A stretch of DNA of 8,685 nt from Chloroflexota bacterium (GCA_016875645.1 VGPE01000110.1:1-8685); one strand, 5' to 3'; shown: positions 1 to 6,196, counted from the stretch's first letter. Program-made: numbers and translations. Notes: a model not told the origin generated them from the sequence alone.

Positions 1-1161
1 GCCGTACGTCCGCACGATCCCGATCTGGCGCACCAGGTTCTGCGCGCCGGCGGCGACCGCGGCCACGTCCTCGGCTGCCAGGGCCGGGTCGAGGGGCTTG
101 CCTGCGACGATCCGGCCGACGCCCCCATGCATCTTGAGTGCCCGGATCGTGGCGACCATCACTGCGGCGTCCGGGCGCAGCCCAGACGCGCGGCATTTGA
201 TGTCGAAGAACTTCTCGGCGCCCATGTCCGCGCCGAACCCGGCCTCCGTGCAGACGATGTCGGTGGTCGCGAGGGCCAGTCGATCGGCGAGGATGCTGCT
301 GTTGCCGTGCGCGATGTTCGCGAACGGCCCGCAGTGCACGAACGCCGGGCCGCCTTCGAGCGTCTGGAGCAGGTTCGGCTTGATCGAGTCTCGCAGCAGC
401 ACCGTCATCGCGCCGGCGACCTTGAGGTCCTCCGCGGTGACCGGGTCACCCTCGGTGTTGAGCGCCAGCACCACCCGCCCGAGGCGGCGGCGCAGGTCGT
501 GCAGGTCGGTGGCGAGGGCGAGGATTGCCATCACTTCCGACGCGACGGTGATCTTCCATTCGGTTTCGCGGGGGACGCCGTTCTCCCGACCGCCCAGCCC
601 GATGACGGTTCCGCGCAGGGCGCGGTCGCTGATGTCCACGACCCGCGGCCAGAGCACCGCGCGTGGATCGATCCGATGCGGGTTGCCGTGGTGCAGGGAG
701 TTGTCGAGAAACGCCGCCGCGAGGTTGTGGGCAGCTCCGATCGCGTGGTTGTCGCCCGTCAGGTGAAGGTTGAAGTCCTCCATCGGGATAACCTGGCTGT
801 AGCCGCCGCCGGCGGCGCCGCCCTTGATCCCGAACACGGGGCCCAGCGACGGCTGGCGGATGGCGACCGCGGCCCGGCGGCCGATCTGGTTGAGGCCCTG
901 CGCCAGTCCGATGGTCGTCGTCGTCTTGCCCTCGCCCAGGGGCGTCGGCGTGATCCCCGTCACGACCACGTACTTTCCGCGCCGGTTCGCCGTCTCGAGC
1001 CGGGTGATCGCCTCCAGGCGCACCTTGGCCTTCGTCGGCCCGTACAGCTCCACCTCGTCGTCCCGGATCCCCAACTCACGGGCCAGCTCTAGGATCGGCC
1101 GTGGCGTGACGGACTGGGCGATTTCGAGGCTGGACGGCATCCGGTTGGCGGTTTCGGTCAC
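1..1161 (-). CDS. fhs: Formate--tetrahydrofolate ligase (10-formyl-THF synthetase), C-terminus cut by window edge
   Basis: This enzyme joins formate to tetrahydrofolate using ATP, giving 10-formyl-THF in the cytoplasm. The reading frame runs off the left edge after 387 codons; the family is usually about 555-560 residues, so roughly the last third is missing. Visible family motifs are the ATP-binding loop PLGEGKTTTT (residues 74-83), the signature GIKGGAAGGGY (111-121), NLHLTGDNHA (131-140), GGRENGVPRE, and the second signature VATIRALKMHGG. The start is taken as GTG at 1161 because GAGGAGAGG lies 8 bases upstream; the in-frame ATG at 1140 has no ribosome binding site. It is the last gene of a three-gene minus-strand operon after fchA and folD, 41 bases behind folD. 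The neighbours supply the next steps of the same pathway, so the operon could serve formate assimilation, purine and methionine one-carbon supply, or a methyl branch of CO2 fixation. The window does not say which, or in which direction it runs. Confidence 0.97.
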   Translation of the reverse strand, partial: MTETANRMPSSLEIAQSVTPRPILELARELGIRDDEVELYGPTKAKVRLEAITRLETANRRGKYVVVTGITPTPLGEGKTTTTIGLAQGLNQIGRRAAVAIRQPSLGPVFGIKGGAAGGGYSQVIPMEDFNLHLTGDNHAIGAAHNLAAAFLDNSLHHGNPHRIDPRAVLWPRVVDISDRALRGTVIGLGGRENGVPRETEWKITVASEVMAILALATDLHDLRRRLGRVVLALNTEGDPVTAEDLKVAGAMTVLLRDSIKPNLLQTLEGGPAFVHCGPFANIAHGNSSILADRLALATTDIVCTEAGFGADMGAEKFFDIKCRASGLRPDAAVMVATIRALKMHGGVGRIVAGKPLDPALAAEDVAAVAAGAQNLVRQIGIVRTYG

Positions 1162-1169
1162 GGTCTGAT

Positions 1170-1178
1170 CCTCTCCTC
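1170..1178 (-). promoter_or_regulatory. Strong ribosome binding site that fixes the fhs start
   Basis: On the minus strand the sequence GAGGAGAGG ends 8 bases before the GTG at 1161. It selects this GTG over the in-frame ATG 21 bases further in. It lies in the 41-base gap after folD, so fhs can be translated independently of folD. Confidence 0.75.
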
Positions 1179-1202
1179 GGGTGGCCGCGCGGCGGGCTCT
1201 CG

Positions 1203-2147
1203 TCAGGATGGGCCGGGGCCGGACGGCACGGGCTCGAGGGCGGCGCGGGGCAGCGCGGCGCCACCGCTCTCGGTCGCGGCCTGGTCCCAGGCGGCGCGCA
1301 TGACGTGGGTGAGCAGGAGCGCGTTCGTCACGGGCCCGACGCCACCCGGTACCGGGGTGATTGCGGACGCGACGCGGCTCGCCGATTCGAAGTCCACGTC
1401 GCCGACGAGGCGACCCTCGACGACGTTGATGCCGACGTCCACCACGACCACGCCCCGCCGCAGCATGTCGCCCCGGATGAGGCCCGGATGGCCGGCGGCG
1501 ACCAGGAGGATCTCCGCGCGCTTCACCTCGCGTTCGAGATCACGCGTCCGCGTGTGGCAGACCGTGACCGTCGCGTTCTCGCGCAGCAGCAGGATGGCCG
1601 CAGGTTTGCCCACGACGTTCGACCGCCCGATGACGACGGCGCGCCGCCCAGCGATCTCGATTCCCGATCGCTTGAGGATCTCCACCGCCGCCTGCGCCGT
1701 GGTTGGCAGGAAGCCCTCGTAGCCCAGGGTCATCAGCCCGGCGTTCCGCGGGTGGATGCCGTCGATGTCCTTGCGCGGATCCAGGGTGTCCAGCACCGTC
1801 GCCAGGGGGATGCCCGGCGGCAGCGGCATCTGGACGATCACGCCCGAGATGAGTGGGTCCTCGTTGAGCTCCATCAGCTGTCGCCGCAGCCGGCCCGGCG
1901 AAACCTCCCCTTCGATCTCGACCAGGCGCCCCTCGACCCCCACGGTCCGGCACGAACGCAGGATCTGCTGCAGGTAGACCGTGGACGGGGCGTCCCTGCC
2001 GACGATCACGACGGCCAGGCCGGGCACGTAGCCGTAGCGCTCCTGGAATGCCGCCACGTCGCCCCGCACCATCGCCCGGATCTCGGACGCGATCGGGCCG
2101 CCTTCGAGCAGTCGCGGCTTCCGTGCGGCCGCCGACGCAGCGGTCAT
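1203..2147 (-). CDS. folD: Methylene-THF dehydrogenase FolD, with the cyclohydrolase lysine replaced by Ile
   Basis: FolD normally oxidises 5,10-methylene-THF with NAD(P)+ and then hydrolyses 5,10-methenyl-THF to 10-formyl-THF. The 314 residues include the folate-site segment APSTVYLQQILRSC (53-66), VQMPLP (105-110), PRKDIDG (124-130), the nucleotide-binding motif GRSNVVGKP (174-182) and the signature PGGVGPVT (267-274). Tyr58, Gln106, Asp127 and Asp129 are kept. The family pattern YxxxK needs Lys at residue 62, but the codon at 1962-1964 reads ATC, Ile. The usual PCTP motif is also changed, to PTTA (148-151). The family knowledge is that this lysine (Lys56 in human MTHFD1) is essential for cyclohydrolase but not for binding-site architecture. 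I infer a mainly dehydrogenase enzyme, with hydrolysis done by the neighbouring FchA-like protein. The ATG at 2147 follows the upstream stop codon by one base, which suggests translational coupling. About 25 C-terminal residues rich in Ala and Pro look like a disordered tail. Confidence 0.96.
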   Translation of the reverse strand: MTAASAAARKPRLLEGGPIASEIRAMVRGDVAAFQERYGYVPGLAVVIVGRDAPSTVYLQQILRSCRTVGVEGRLVEIEGEVSPGRLRRQLMELNEDPLISGVIVQMPLPPGIPLATVLDTLDPRKDIDGIHPRNAGLMTLGYEGFLPTTAQAAVEILKRSGIEIAGRRAVVIGRSNVVGKPAAILLLRENATVTVCHTRTRDLEREVKRAEILLVAAGHPGLIRGDMLRRGVVVVDVGINVVEGRLVGDVDFESASRVASAITPVPGGVGPVTNALLLTHVMRAAWDQAATESGGAALPRAALEPVPSGPGPS

Positions 2148-2148
2148 G

Positions 2149-2829
2149 TCACCCCGCGTCGTCGAGTGGGGGCCGCTGGTCGCCCGCGGCGACGGTCTCG
2201 CGAGTCATCTGCGCCAGGTCCTCGATCGCGCTCAGCAGTTCCACGACGCGGGCGCGGGTCCCGCCCGCCCATGCCTGATCGTTGACGGACGGCAGGTTTG
2301 CGTAGACGTTCGCGGCGGCGGCCTCACCAGCGGCCGCTGCCAGCAGAACGGCCACTCCCAGGTCGCTGCTCGCATTGGCGTTGCTCCGACCGGCCAGCGA
2401 CTCCGCGGCGGATACCACCTCGAGACACAGGCGGACGCACTCGTACGGCACCTCGGCGGCGTGCTTTGCGGCGGCGCTCACCGCCTGGGCACGGGCCGCC
2501 CGCTCCTCGTCGGTTCCCCGGGGCAGCCGGCGGGCCTCGGTCAGCGCGGCATACGCATCGGCGTCCTCGTCCGCGATCGCGAGGAAACGTGCGCGCAGGG
2601 CCTCACTCGCACCCAGGCCGCGCTCGATCGTTGCCTGGTGGACGTCGAAGACCGGCCGCCCTTCGCAGAGCCGGGCCACCATCGACACCAGCGACGCGCC
2701 GAGCGCCGCCGCGACCGCGGCCGCGCTCCCGCCGCCGGGGACCGGGAGGCCCGAGGCAAGCAGATCCGTGTACTGGGACAGCGTCAGGTCACGTGCGGGC
2801 CTGCTGCTTCTGGCCGGCTGCGGCTCCAC
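2149..2829 (-). CDS. fchA: Methenyl-THF cyclohydrolase, FchA / formiminotransferase-cyclodeaminase C-domain family
   Basis: The 226-residue protein matches the cyclodeaminase/cyclohydrolase family (FTCD_C), all-helical proteins that act on folate-bound one-carbon groups. The N-terminal hallmark is VPGGGSAAAVAAALGASL (30-47) followed by SMVARL (49-54). Next comes a D-x-DAYAAL..ARRLP segment (90-103), and then the SDLGVAVLL (155-163) and NVYANL (174-179) block typical of the C-terminal half. No formiminotransferase domain is present, and no histidine-degradation gene lies nearby. The context with folD and fhs therefore points to 5,10-methenyl-THF hydrolysis rather than formimino-THF deamination. 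The start is GTG at 2829: there is no ribosome binding site, but a TACAAT element lies 7 bases upstream, which fits a leaderless message. It is the first gene of the operon, and its stop is one base before the folD ATG. The residual doubt is substrate: a cyclodeaminase role cannot be excluded from sequence. Confidence 0.88.
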   Translation of the reverse strand: MEPQPARSSRPARDLTLSQYTDLLASGLPVPGGGSAAAVAAALGASLVSMVARLCEGRPVFDVHQATIERGLGASEALRARFLAIADEDADAYAALTEARRLPRGTDEERAARAQAVSAAAKHAAEVPYECVRLCLEVVSAAESLAGRSNANASSDLGVAVLLAAAAGEAAAANVYANLPSVNDQAWAGGTRARVVELLSAIEDLAQMTRETVAAGDQRPPLDDAG

Positions 2830-2836
2830 GCGAGCG

Positions 2837-2842
2837 ATTGTA
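2837..2842 (-). promoter_or_regulatory. Putative -10 element of the fchA-folD-fhs operon, leaderless
   Basis: TACAAT on the minus strand matches the -10 consensus TATAAT at five of six positions in otherwise very GC-rich DNA. Seven bases separate it from the GTG at 2829, so transcription would begin at or next to the start codon. No good -35 hexamer is seen at 16-18 bases. The 180-base gap up to 3009 shows nothing else I can name, and no LexA box. Confidence 0.45.
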
Positions 2843-3009
2843 TGGCCCGCCCGTCCCCGCCCGTTCAGATCCGAAACGGGGCGGACGCGGTACCGGCGCG
2901 CCCGCCCCGCAACCGAACGCCGACGTGGAACGCGGCCGATCGACCGCTCCCGCCGACGAGCGCCGCGGGATCGGGGGAGGACGACCCTGCGGCGCGGTGG
3001 ACGCTGGTG

Positions 3010-3324
3010 TCAGCTGAGGCCCGATGCCTCCAGGCCAGCAGACCGTGGCGCCCACGCCTCATCGGACCGGCTCTCCTCCACGCCCTCCAGCTTCCAGCGC
3101 CGGGAGCGATGGCGGTAGCTGAGCGCGAAGCGGGCTCGCCGCGTGGAGACCTCGAAGAGGGTGCGAGGCCCGACCGCGACCGGGTACGCGGCATCCTCGT
3201 GTCGGACGGAGGCCACGGCCGTCACCGGCAGCCGCTCGTCGCGCCAGGTGATCTCCCGCGGCCGACCATCGAACCAGTCCGTCCGCACCTGGACGTCCAT
3301 GGGCTCGACTCGGATCATCGCCAT
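3010..3324 (-). CDS. Small SOS-controlled DUF6504-like protein downstream of dinB
   Basis: This is a 104-residue protein of unknown function. Its central part (GRPREITWRDERLPVTAV, then TLFEVSTRRARFAL and RRWKLEGVE) has the alternating Arg/Trp-rich beta-strand look of the DUF6504 family, which I know mainly from genes near, or fused to, Y-family polymerases. The family match is from memory of pattern and is moderate. No signal peptide, membrane segment or catalytic motif is visible; the last 20 residues look disordered. The ATG at 3324 is chosen because GGAAAGGA lies 10 bases upstream, and because the open frame further upstream contains the promoter and LexA boxes. It follows dinB by 174 bases on the same strand but has its own promoter. 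That promoter is a TTGACA with a LexA box in the spacer and a second box near the start point. I infer a DNA-damage-induced accessory of translesion synthesis or repair; this is not proven. Confidence 0.75.
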   Translation of the reverse strand: MAMIRVEPMDVQVRTDWFDGRPREITWRDERLPVTAVASVRHEDAAYPVAVGPRTLFEVSTRRARFALSYRHRSRRWKLEGVEESRSDEAWAPRSAGLEASGLS

Positions 3325-3376
3325 CTGAACTCGTTCCTTTCCGGGGGCCTTCTCGTCTTCCCGGGGCACACCGGGC

Positions 3377-3390
3377 AGAACGGATGTTCG
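3377..3390. promoter_or_regulatory. LexA (SOS) box, second copy, DUF6504-like gene
   Basis: AGAACGGATGTTCG keeps the core GAAC-N4-GTTC of the Gram-positive type SOS box, and its centre GGAT fits the RNRY rule; only the first base deviates from CGAAC. Its centre is 32 bp from that of the box at 3409-3422. It would lie just after the transcription start of the DUF6504-like gene. Confidence 0.7.
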
Positions 3391-3399
3391 AATGACCAG

Positions 3400-3429
3400 A
3401 CCATAGACCGAACACCCGTTCGATGTCAA
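3400..3429 (-). promoter_or_regulatory. SOS promoter of the DUF6504-like gene
   Basis: On the minus strand, TTGACA (3429-3424) is followed after 18 bases by TATGGT (3405-3400), and a perfect LexA box fills the spacer. The module TTGACATCGAAC also occurs, base for base, at the lexA promoter. Transcription would begin near 3393, leaving about 70 bases of leader before the ATG at 3324. Confidence 0.75.
3409..3422. promoter_or_regulatory. LexA (SOS) box, spacer copy, DUF6504-like gene
   Basis: CGAACACCCGTTCG on the plus strand (CGAACGGGTGTTCG on the minus) has both CGAAC/GTTCG arms perfect and a GGGT centre that fits the RNRY consensus. It sits between the -35 and -10 hexamers, so bound LexA would block RNA polymerase. 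Confidence 0.88.
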
Positions 3430-3498
3430 CTGGTCACGCTGCGATCGTGGCGTGGGGCCGTGTCACCTTGGCTGTCACAGGTCGTGGCGCCGGACCGA

Positions 3499-4830
3499 TC
3501 AGGGCGCCTCATCGCTGGCATCCAGGAAGCGGACGTCCTCGTCGACCGGCTCGCGCTCGACCGGCTCGACCTTTTCCCGCTCCCGCCCGAAGGTGCCGAG
3601 CGTGCCCCGGTCCACCGGCCGCATGACGTCGCGCTCGAAGGGCGCAGGGAGCCTCCGGTCCAGGAGGCGTGCCCGGACCACGATGCCGTCGCCGAATCGA
3701 CGCCGCAACCGGTCCGACGCCTGGATCGCGAGCCGCCGGCGCTCCTCCGCCGCGCCGAACAGCCCGATCTGCGTGGGCCGCTCGAAGTTCGATGCGCCGA
3801 CCCCGAGCAGCCGGATCCTGCGCCCGCGGATCTCGGGCCGCGCGAGTTCGAGCGCCGCCCGCCAGATGGGCTCGGTCAGGTCGGTGGGCTCGGGCATGGT
3901 CCGCTGGCGCGTGATCGTCCGGAACGATGAATCGCGCACCTTGACGTGGATCGTCCCGGCCATCAGCCCGGCCGCGCGCAGGCGTGCGGCGACGCCGTCG
4001 GCCATCGCGAGCAGCGTCCGCTCGATCGCCTCGGGATCGGCCGTGTCCACGTCGAACGTGTGCTCGTGGCTGATCGACTTGGCCGGCCCGCCGTCCGACA
4101 CCGGGTCGTCGTCGATGCCGAGGGCGCGCGCCCGCAGGGTCGCGGCGTGCGGGCCGAGGCCGCGCACCAGGAGATCCTCCGGCAATGCGGCGAGGTCGCC
4201 CATGGTGCGGACGCCGTACGGGACCAGCGCCGCTCGCGTCCGCTCGCCGACGCCCCAAAGCCGGCCGATCGCCAGCGGCGCGAAGAATGCCGCCTCGTCG
4301 CCCGGTTCCACCACCACGAGCCCGTCGGGCTTGCGCAGGTCAGACGCGACCTTCGCCACCAGCTTGTTCGACGCGACCCCGACCGACGCGGTCAACTGCG
4401 TCTCCGCATGCACGGCAGCCTTGATCGCGACGGCGATGTCCCGCCCGCTGCCGAACAGCGCCGCCGACGCGGTCACGTCCAGGAACGCCTCGTCGATGGA
4501 TACCGGCTCCACGAGCGGCGTGAACCGGCGAACGATGCCCAGCACGATCCGGCTCTCGGCCACGTACTTGCGCCCGTCGACCGGCACGAAGATCGCGTCG
4601 GGGCACAGCGCGGCAGCTGTGCGCAGGGGCATCGCCGAACGGACGCCGAACCGGCGCGCCTCGTAGCTGGCCGTCGACACGACGCCCCGGTCGTTCGGGC
4701 CGCCGCCACCGACGATCACGGGCTTGCCGCGCAGCTCCGGCCGGTCGCGCTGCTCGACCGCCGCGAAGAACGCGTCGAGGTCGACGTGGAGGATGGTCCG
4801 GGCCGGTGCGCTGGTCACGATCCCGATCAT
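3499..4830 (-). CDS. dinB: DNA polymerase IV (Y-family translesion polymerase)
   Basis: This is an error-prone polymerase that copies past damaged bases. The 443 residues start with the palm motif ILHVDLDAFFAAVEQ (13-27), with metal ligand Asp17 and likely steric-gate Phe22. Next come the finger segment ASYEARRFGVRSAMPL (54-69) and the second catalytic motif VSIDEAFLDVT (110-120) with Asp113 and Glu114. The thumb hairpins follow, with GVASNKLVAKVASD (151-164) and LWGVGERTRAAL (191-202), and then the little-finger domain from about 250. QIGLF (354-358) matches the sliding-clamp pentapeptide QxxLF. About 45 residues after the little finger form a charged tail longer than in E. coli Pol IV. The ATG at 4830 has only a weak upstream GGGG; the GTG at 4818 is a possible alternative and leaves all motifs intact. 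No LexA box is visible between 4830 and 5173, unlike the downstream neighbour. The gene is intact. Confidence 0.96.
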   Translation of the reverse strand: MIGIVTSAPARTILHVDLDAFFAAVEQRDRPELRGKPVIVGGGGPNDRGVVSTASYEARRFGVRSAMPLRTAAALCPDAIFVPVDGRKYVAESRIVLGIVRRFTPLVEPVSIDEAFLDVTASAALFGSGRDIAVAIKAAVHAETQLTASVGVASNKLVAKVASDLRKPDGLVVVEPGDEAAFFAPLAIGRLWGVGERTRAALVPYGVRTMGDLAALPEDLLVRGLGPHAATLRARALGIDDDPVSDGGPAKSISHEHTFDVDTADPEAIERTLLAMADGVAARLRAAGLMAGTIHVKVRDSSFRTITRQRTMPEPTDLTEPIWRAALELARPEIRGRRIRLLGVGASNFERPTQIGLFGAAEERRRLAIQASDRLRRRFGDGIVVRARLLDRRLPAPFERDVMRPVDRGTLGTFGREREKVEPVEREPVDEDVRFLDASDEAP

Positions 4831-4973
4831 CAGCCCCGGCGCAAGACCCCGGTTCCGTCAACCATCACTGGGGGCGATGGTAGGCGACGTCGGGACGACG
4901 GCGGCGCCCCAACGACGGCGAAGCTGAGCACGGATCCGACCCCGACGAGCCGCGGAACCGGCGCCGATGATGT

Positions 4974-4989
4974 CTGCCATCGCTGGCAG
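4974..4989. repeat. Inverted repeat CTGCCA-TCGC-TGGCAG
   Basis: Two perfect 6-bp arms flank a 4-base centre, about 145 bases upstream of the dinB start. It could be an operator or a small hairpin; it does not resemble the LexA boxes in this window. Confidence 0.5.
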
Positions 4990-4994
4990 TGATG

Positions 4995-5011
4995 GGCGGC
5001 GGAACGCCGCC
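4995..5011. repeat. Short GC hairpin GGCGGCG-GAA-CGCCGCC
   Basis: A perfect 7-bp stem with a three-base loop lies 5 bases after the inverted repeat at 4974-4989. No T-run follows on either strand, so a classic terminator is unlikely. Confidence 0.45.
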
Positions 5012-5025
5012 AGCCCGAAACCCCC

Positions 5026-5057
5026 CGGCCGCGCGGAGCGGGAGCGGAGCGCGGCCG
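5026..5057. repeat. 9-bp inverted repeat with 14-base loop
   Basis: CGGCCGCGC (5026-5034) pairs perfectly with GCGCGGCCG (5049-5057). The loop contains a GGAGCG tandem duplication. GC-rich DNA produces such stems by chance, but three lie within 170 bases. Confidence 0.45.
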
Positions 5058-5133
5058 ATGCAGCCGTGAGCCGGCCGACGTGGCCGCCACGGGGCATCCG
5101 ATGCCACGGGAATCAGAACAACGCCGCCCGCTC

Positions 5134-5165
5134 GCGGCCGCGACCGCGCTCGAGGGCGCGGCCGC
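5134..5165 (-). terminator. Possible terminator hairpin after rplI
   Basis: Nine bases after the rplI stop codon begins a stem in which GCGGCCGCG (5134-5142) pairs with CGCGGCCGC (5157-5165) around a 14-base loop. The bases that follow on the minus strand are GC-rich before a loose GTTGTTCTGATT, so there is no proper U-tract. Position supports a terminator; sequence supports it only weakly. Confidence 0.4.
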
Positions 5166-5173
5166 CCGAACCG

Positions 5174-5620
5174 TCAGCCCTTGGGTTCGACGACCACCGT
5201 GACCTCGGGCGCCATCCCCGAGAAGACCTTGACCGCGACCTTGTAGGTGCCCAGCGACTTGAGCGGCTCGTCGAGCTCCACCTTGTGACGGTCAACGACG
5301 ATGCCCCGGCGGCCGAGGGCGTCCGCGATGTCCTTGGCGGTGATCGAGCCGTAGAGCTTGCCGCCCTCCCCGACCTTGACGCCCATGGTCAGCGTTGTGC
5401 TCGCGATGCGGGTCGCGTAGATCTCGGCCTCTTCGCGCTCGCGCTTGCGCTTTTCCTCGCGGCTTGCGATGTCGTGCTGCCACGCTCGGAACGCGCCGCC
5501 GCTCGCCGGCACGGCGAACTTGCCGGGGATCAGGTAGTTGCGGGCGAACCCGTCGGCGACGGTCTTCATCTCGCCGCTCTTGCCGAGCGCCGGCACGTCC
5601 GCCGTCAGAATGACCTTCAC
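5174..5620 (-). CDS. rplI: Ribosomal protein bL9
   Basis: bL9 binds 23S rRNA at the base of the L1 stalk and helps keep the reading frame. The 148 residues are the normal family length. The N-terminal domain starts with VKVILTADVPALGKSGEM and contains the signature region VADGFARNYLIPGKFA. A charged connecting helix, EEKRKREREEAEIYA, follows, and then the C-terminal domain with KLYGSITAKDIADAL and VVVEPKG at the end. The GTG at 5620 is chosen because AGGGAGG lies 10 bases upstream and because bL9 proteins begin at this point; extending to the ATG at 5647 would add nine non-family residues. The start overlaps the stop of the upstream DUF1232 gene as GTGA, which suggests coupled translation. 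In many bacteria rplI sits with rpsF, ssb, rpsR and dnaB; here those partners are absent apart from dnaB, which lies on the other strand 1.7 kb away. Confidence 0.97.
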   Translation of the reverse strand: MKVILTADVPALGKSGEMKTVADGFARNYLIPGKFAVPASGGAFRAWQHDIASREEKRKREREEAEIYATRIASTTLTMGVKVGEGGKLYGSITAKDIADALGRRGIVVDRHKVELDEPLKSLGTYKVAVKVFSGMAPEVTVVVEPKG

Positions 5621-6129
5621 GCGGGTGAGACCTCCCTGTTGATCCATTCGCGAAGTCGCGGCGCCACGCCGCTCGACTCCAGGCTTCGACCTGCGGCGGC
5701 GATCGCGCCGGGGATGCGCCGGACGAGGCGCCGGACCGGCATCGGCATCAGCCGCCGGACCTGGGCGATGTCCCGATCGAACTCCGCGCGCTCGATGCCC
5801 AGTTCGTCGAGGTGCTCGTGGAGGATGTCGATTGGGACGCCATCGAGGAACAGATCGACGGCCAGCACGACGACCACGAGGTCGTCCAGTCCGCCGAGAA
5901 TCGGCACGTCATCGGGCACGATGTCCCGGCCCACCACCAGGTAGCCCTTGCGCGCGTTGGGCGTGCGCTCGTCACGGACCAGCGCCCAGAGCAGACGGGT
6001 ATACGCCGGCGCCCGGCTCGCAACCGGCAGGAATGCCAACAGGCCGATGGCGCGCCTCAGCCCGCGCCGGCTGGTGCGTCTGCCCTCGGTTGAACTGGCT
6101 GCCATGTCGTGCCTGGGCTCCGCCGTCAT
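5617..6129 (-). CDS. DUF1232 (YkvA-like) protein of unknown function
   Basis: The 170-residue protein carries the DUF1232 core at about residues 48-99: ALVRDERTPNARKGYL leads into GRDIVPDDVPILGGLDDL (67-84) and a hydrophobic helix VVVVLAVDLFL (85-95). The D-x-VPDDVP-LGxxDDL pattern is the family hallmark. The family is small, usually with one or two hydrophobic helices, probably membrane-associated, and has no agreed biochemical role. An N-terminal stretch rich in Arg is followed by a short hydrophobic run, AIGLLAFLPVA (27-37). The C-terminal third is basic and amphipathic. The start is uncertain: ATG at 6129 is used, ATG at 6105 is nearly as good, and TTG at 6141 is also open; none has a strong ribosome binding site. 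It overlaps rplI by four bases and is probably cotranscribed with it, but nothing shows a functional link with the ribosome. Confidence 0.8.
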   Translation of the reverse strand: MTAEPRHDMAASSTEGRRTSRRGLRRAIGLLAFLPVASRAPAYTRLLWALVRDERTPNARKGYLVVGRDIVPDDVPILGGLDDLVVVVLAVDLFLDGVPIDILHEHLDELGIERAEFDRDIAQVRRLMPMPVRRLVRRIPGAIAAAGRSLESSGVAPRLREWINREVSPA

Positions 6130-6196
6130 GAACTCGTACAACCGCCGGCCGGCTGGGCGGCGGCAGGGGCGACGGAGGGACTCCGCCGGGCCCGGA

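Larger units (their letters stand above)
4831..5173. other. Gene-free stretch with several inverted repeats between rplI and dinB
   Basis: Neither strand has a convincing gene in these 343 bases. The stretch holds the dinB upstream region, a 6-bp inverted repeat at 4974-4989, GC-rich hairpins at 4995-5011 and 5026-5057, and the hairpin after rplI at 5134-5165. A weak TACCAT (4882-4877, minus strand) could be a dinB -10, but it has no -35 partner. I see no tRNA and no common housekeeping RNA motif. Confidence 0.7.

Noticed and set aside
3325..3429. N-terminal extension of the DUF6504-like gene up to an ATG at 3429-3427
   Set aside because: That extension contains the -35, -10 and both LexA boxes, so the frame is open by chance there.
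3486..3508. GGCGCC inverted repeat at the end of dinB as a terminator
   Set aside because: Only 6 bp, 11-base loop, mostly a self-complementary GC hexamer and no T-run.
2146..3930. 594-codon plus-strand frame spanning fchA, the DUF6504-like gene and part of dinB
   Set aside because: It runs across three well-supported minus-strand genes and a promoter region; no recognisable protein.
3452..4666. 404-codon plus-strand frame opposite dinB
   Set aside because: Arg/Ser-rich composition typical of a shadow frame; dinB on the other strand has every family motif.
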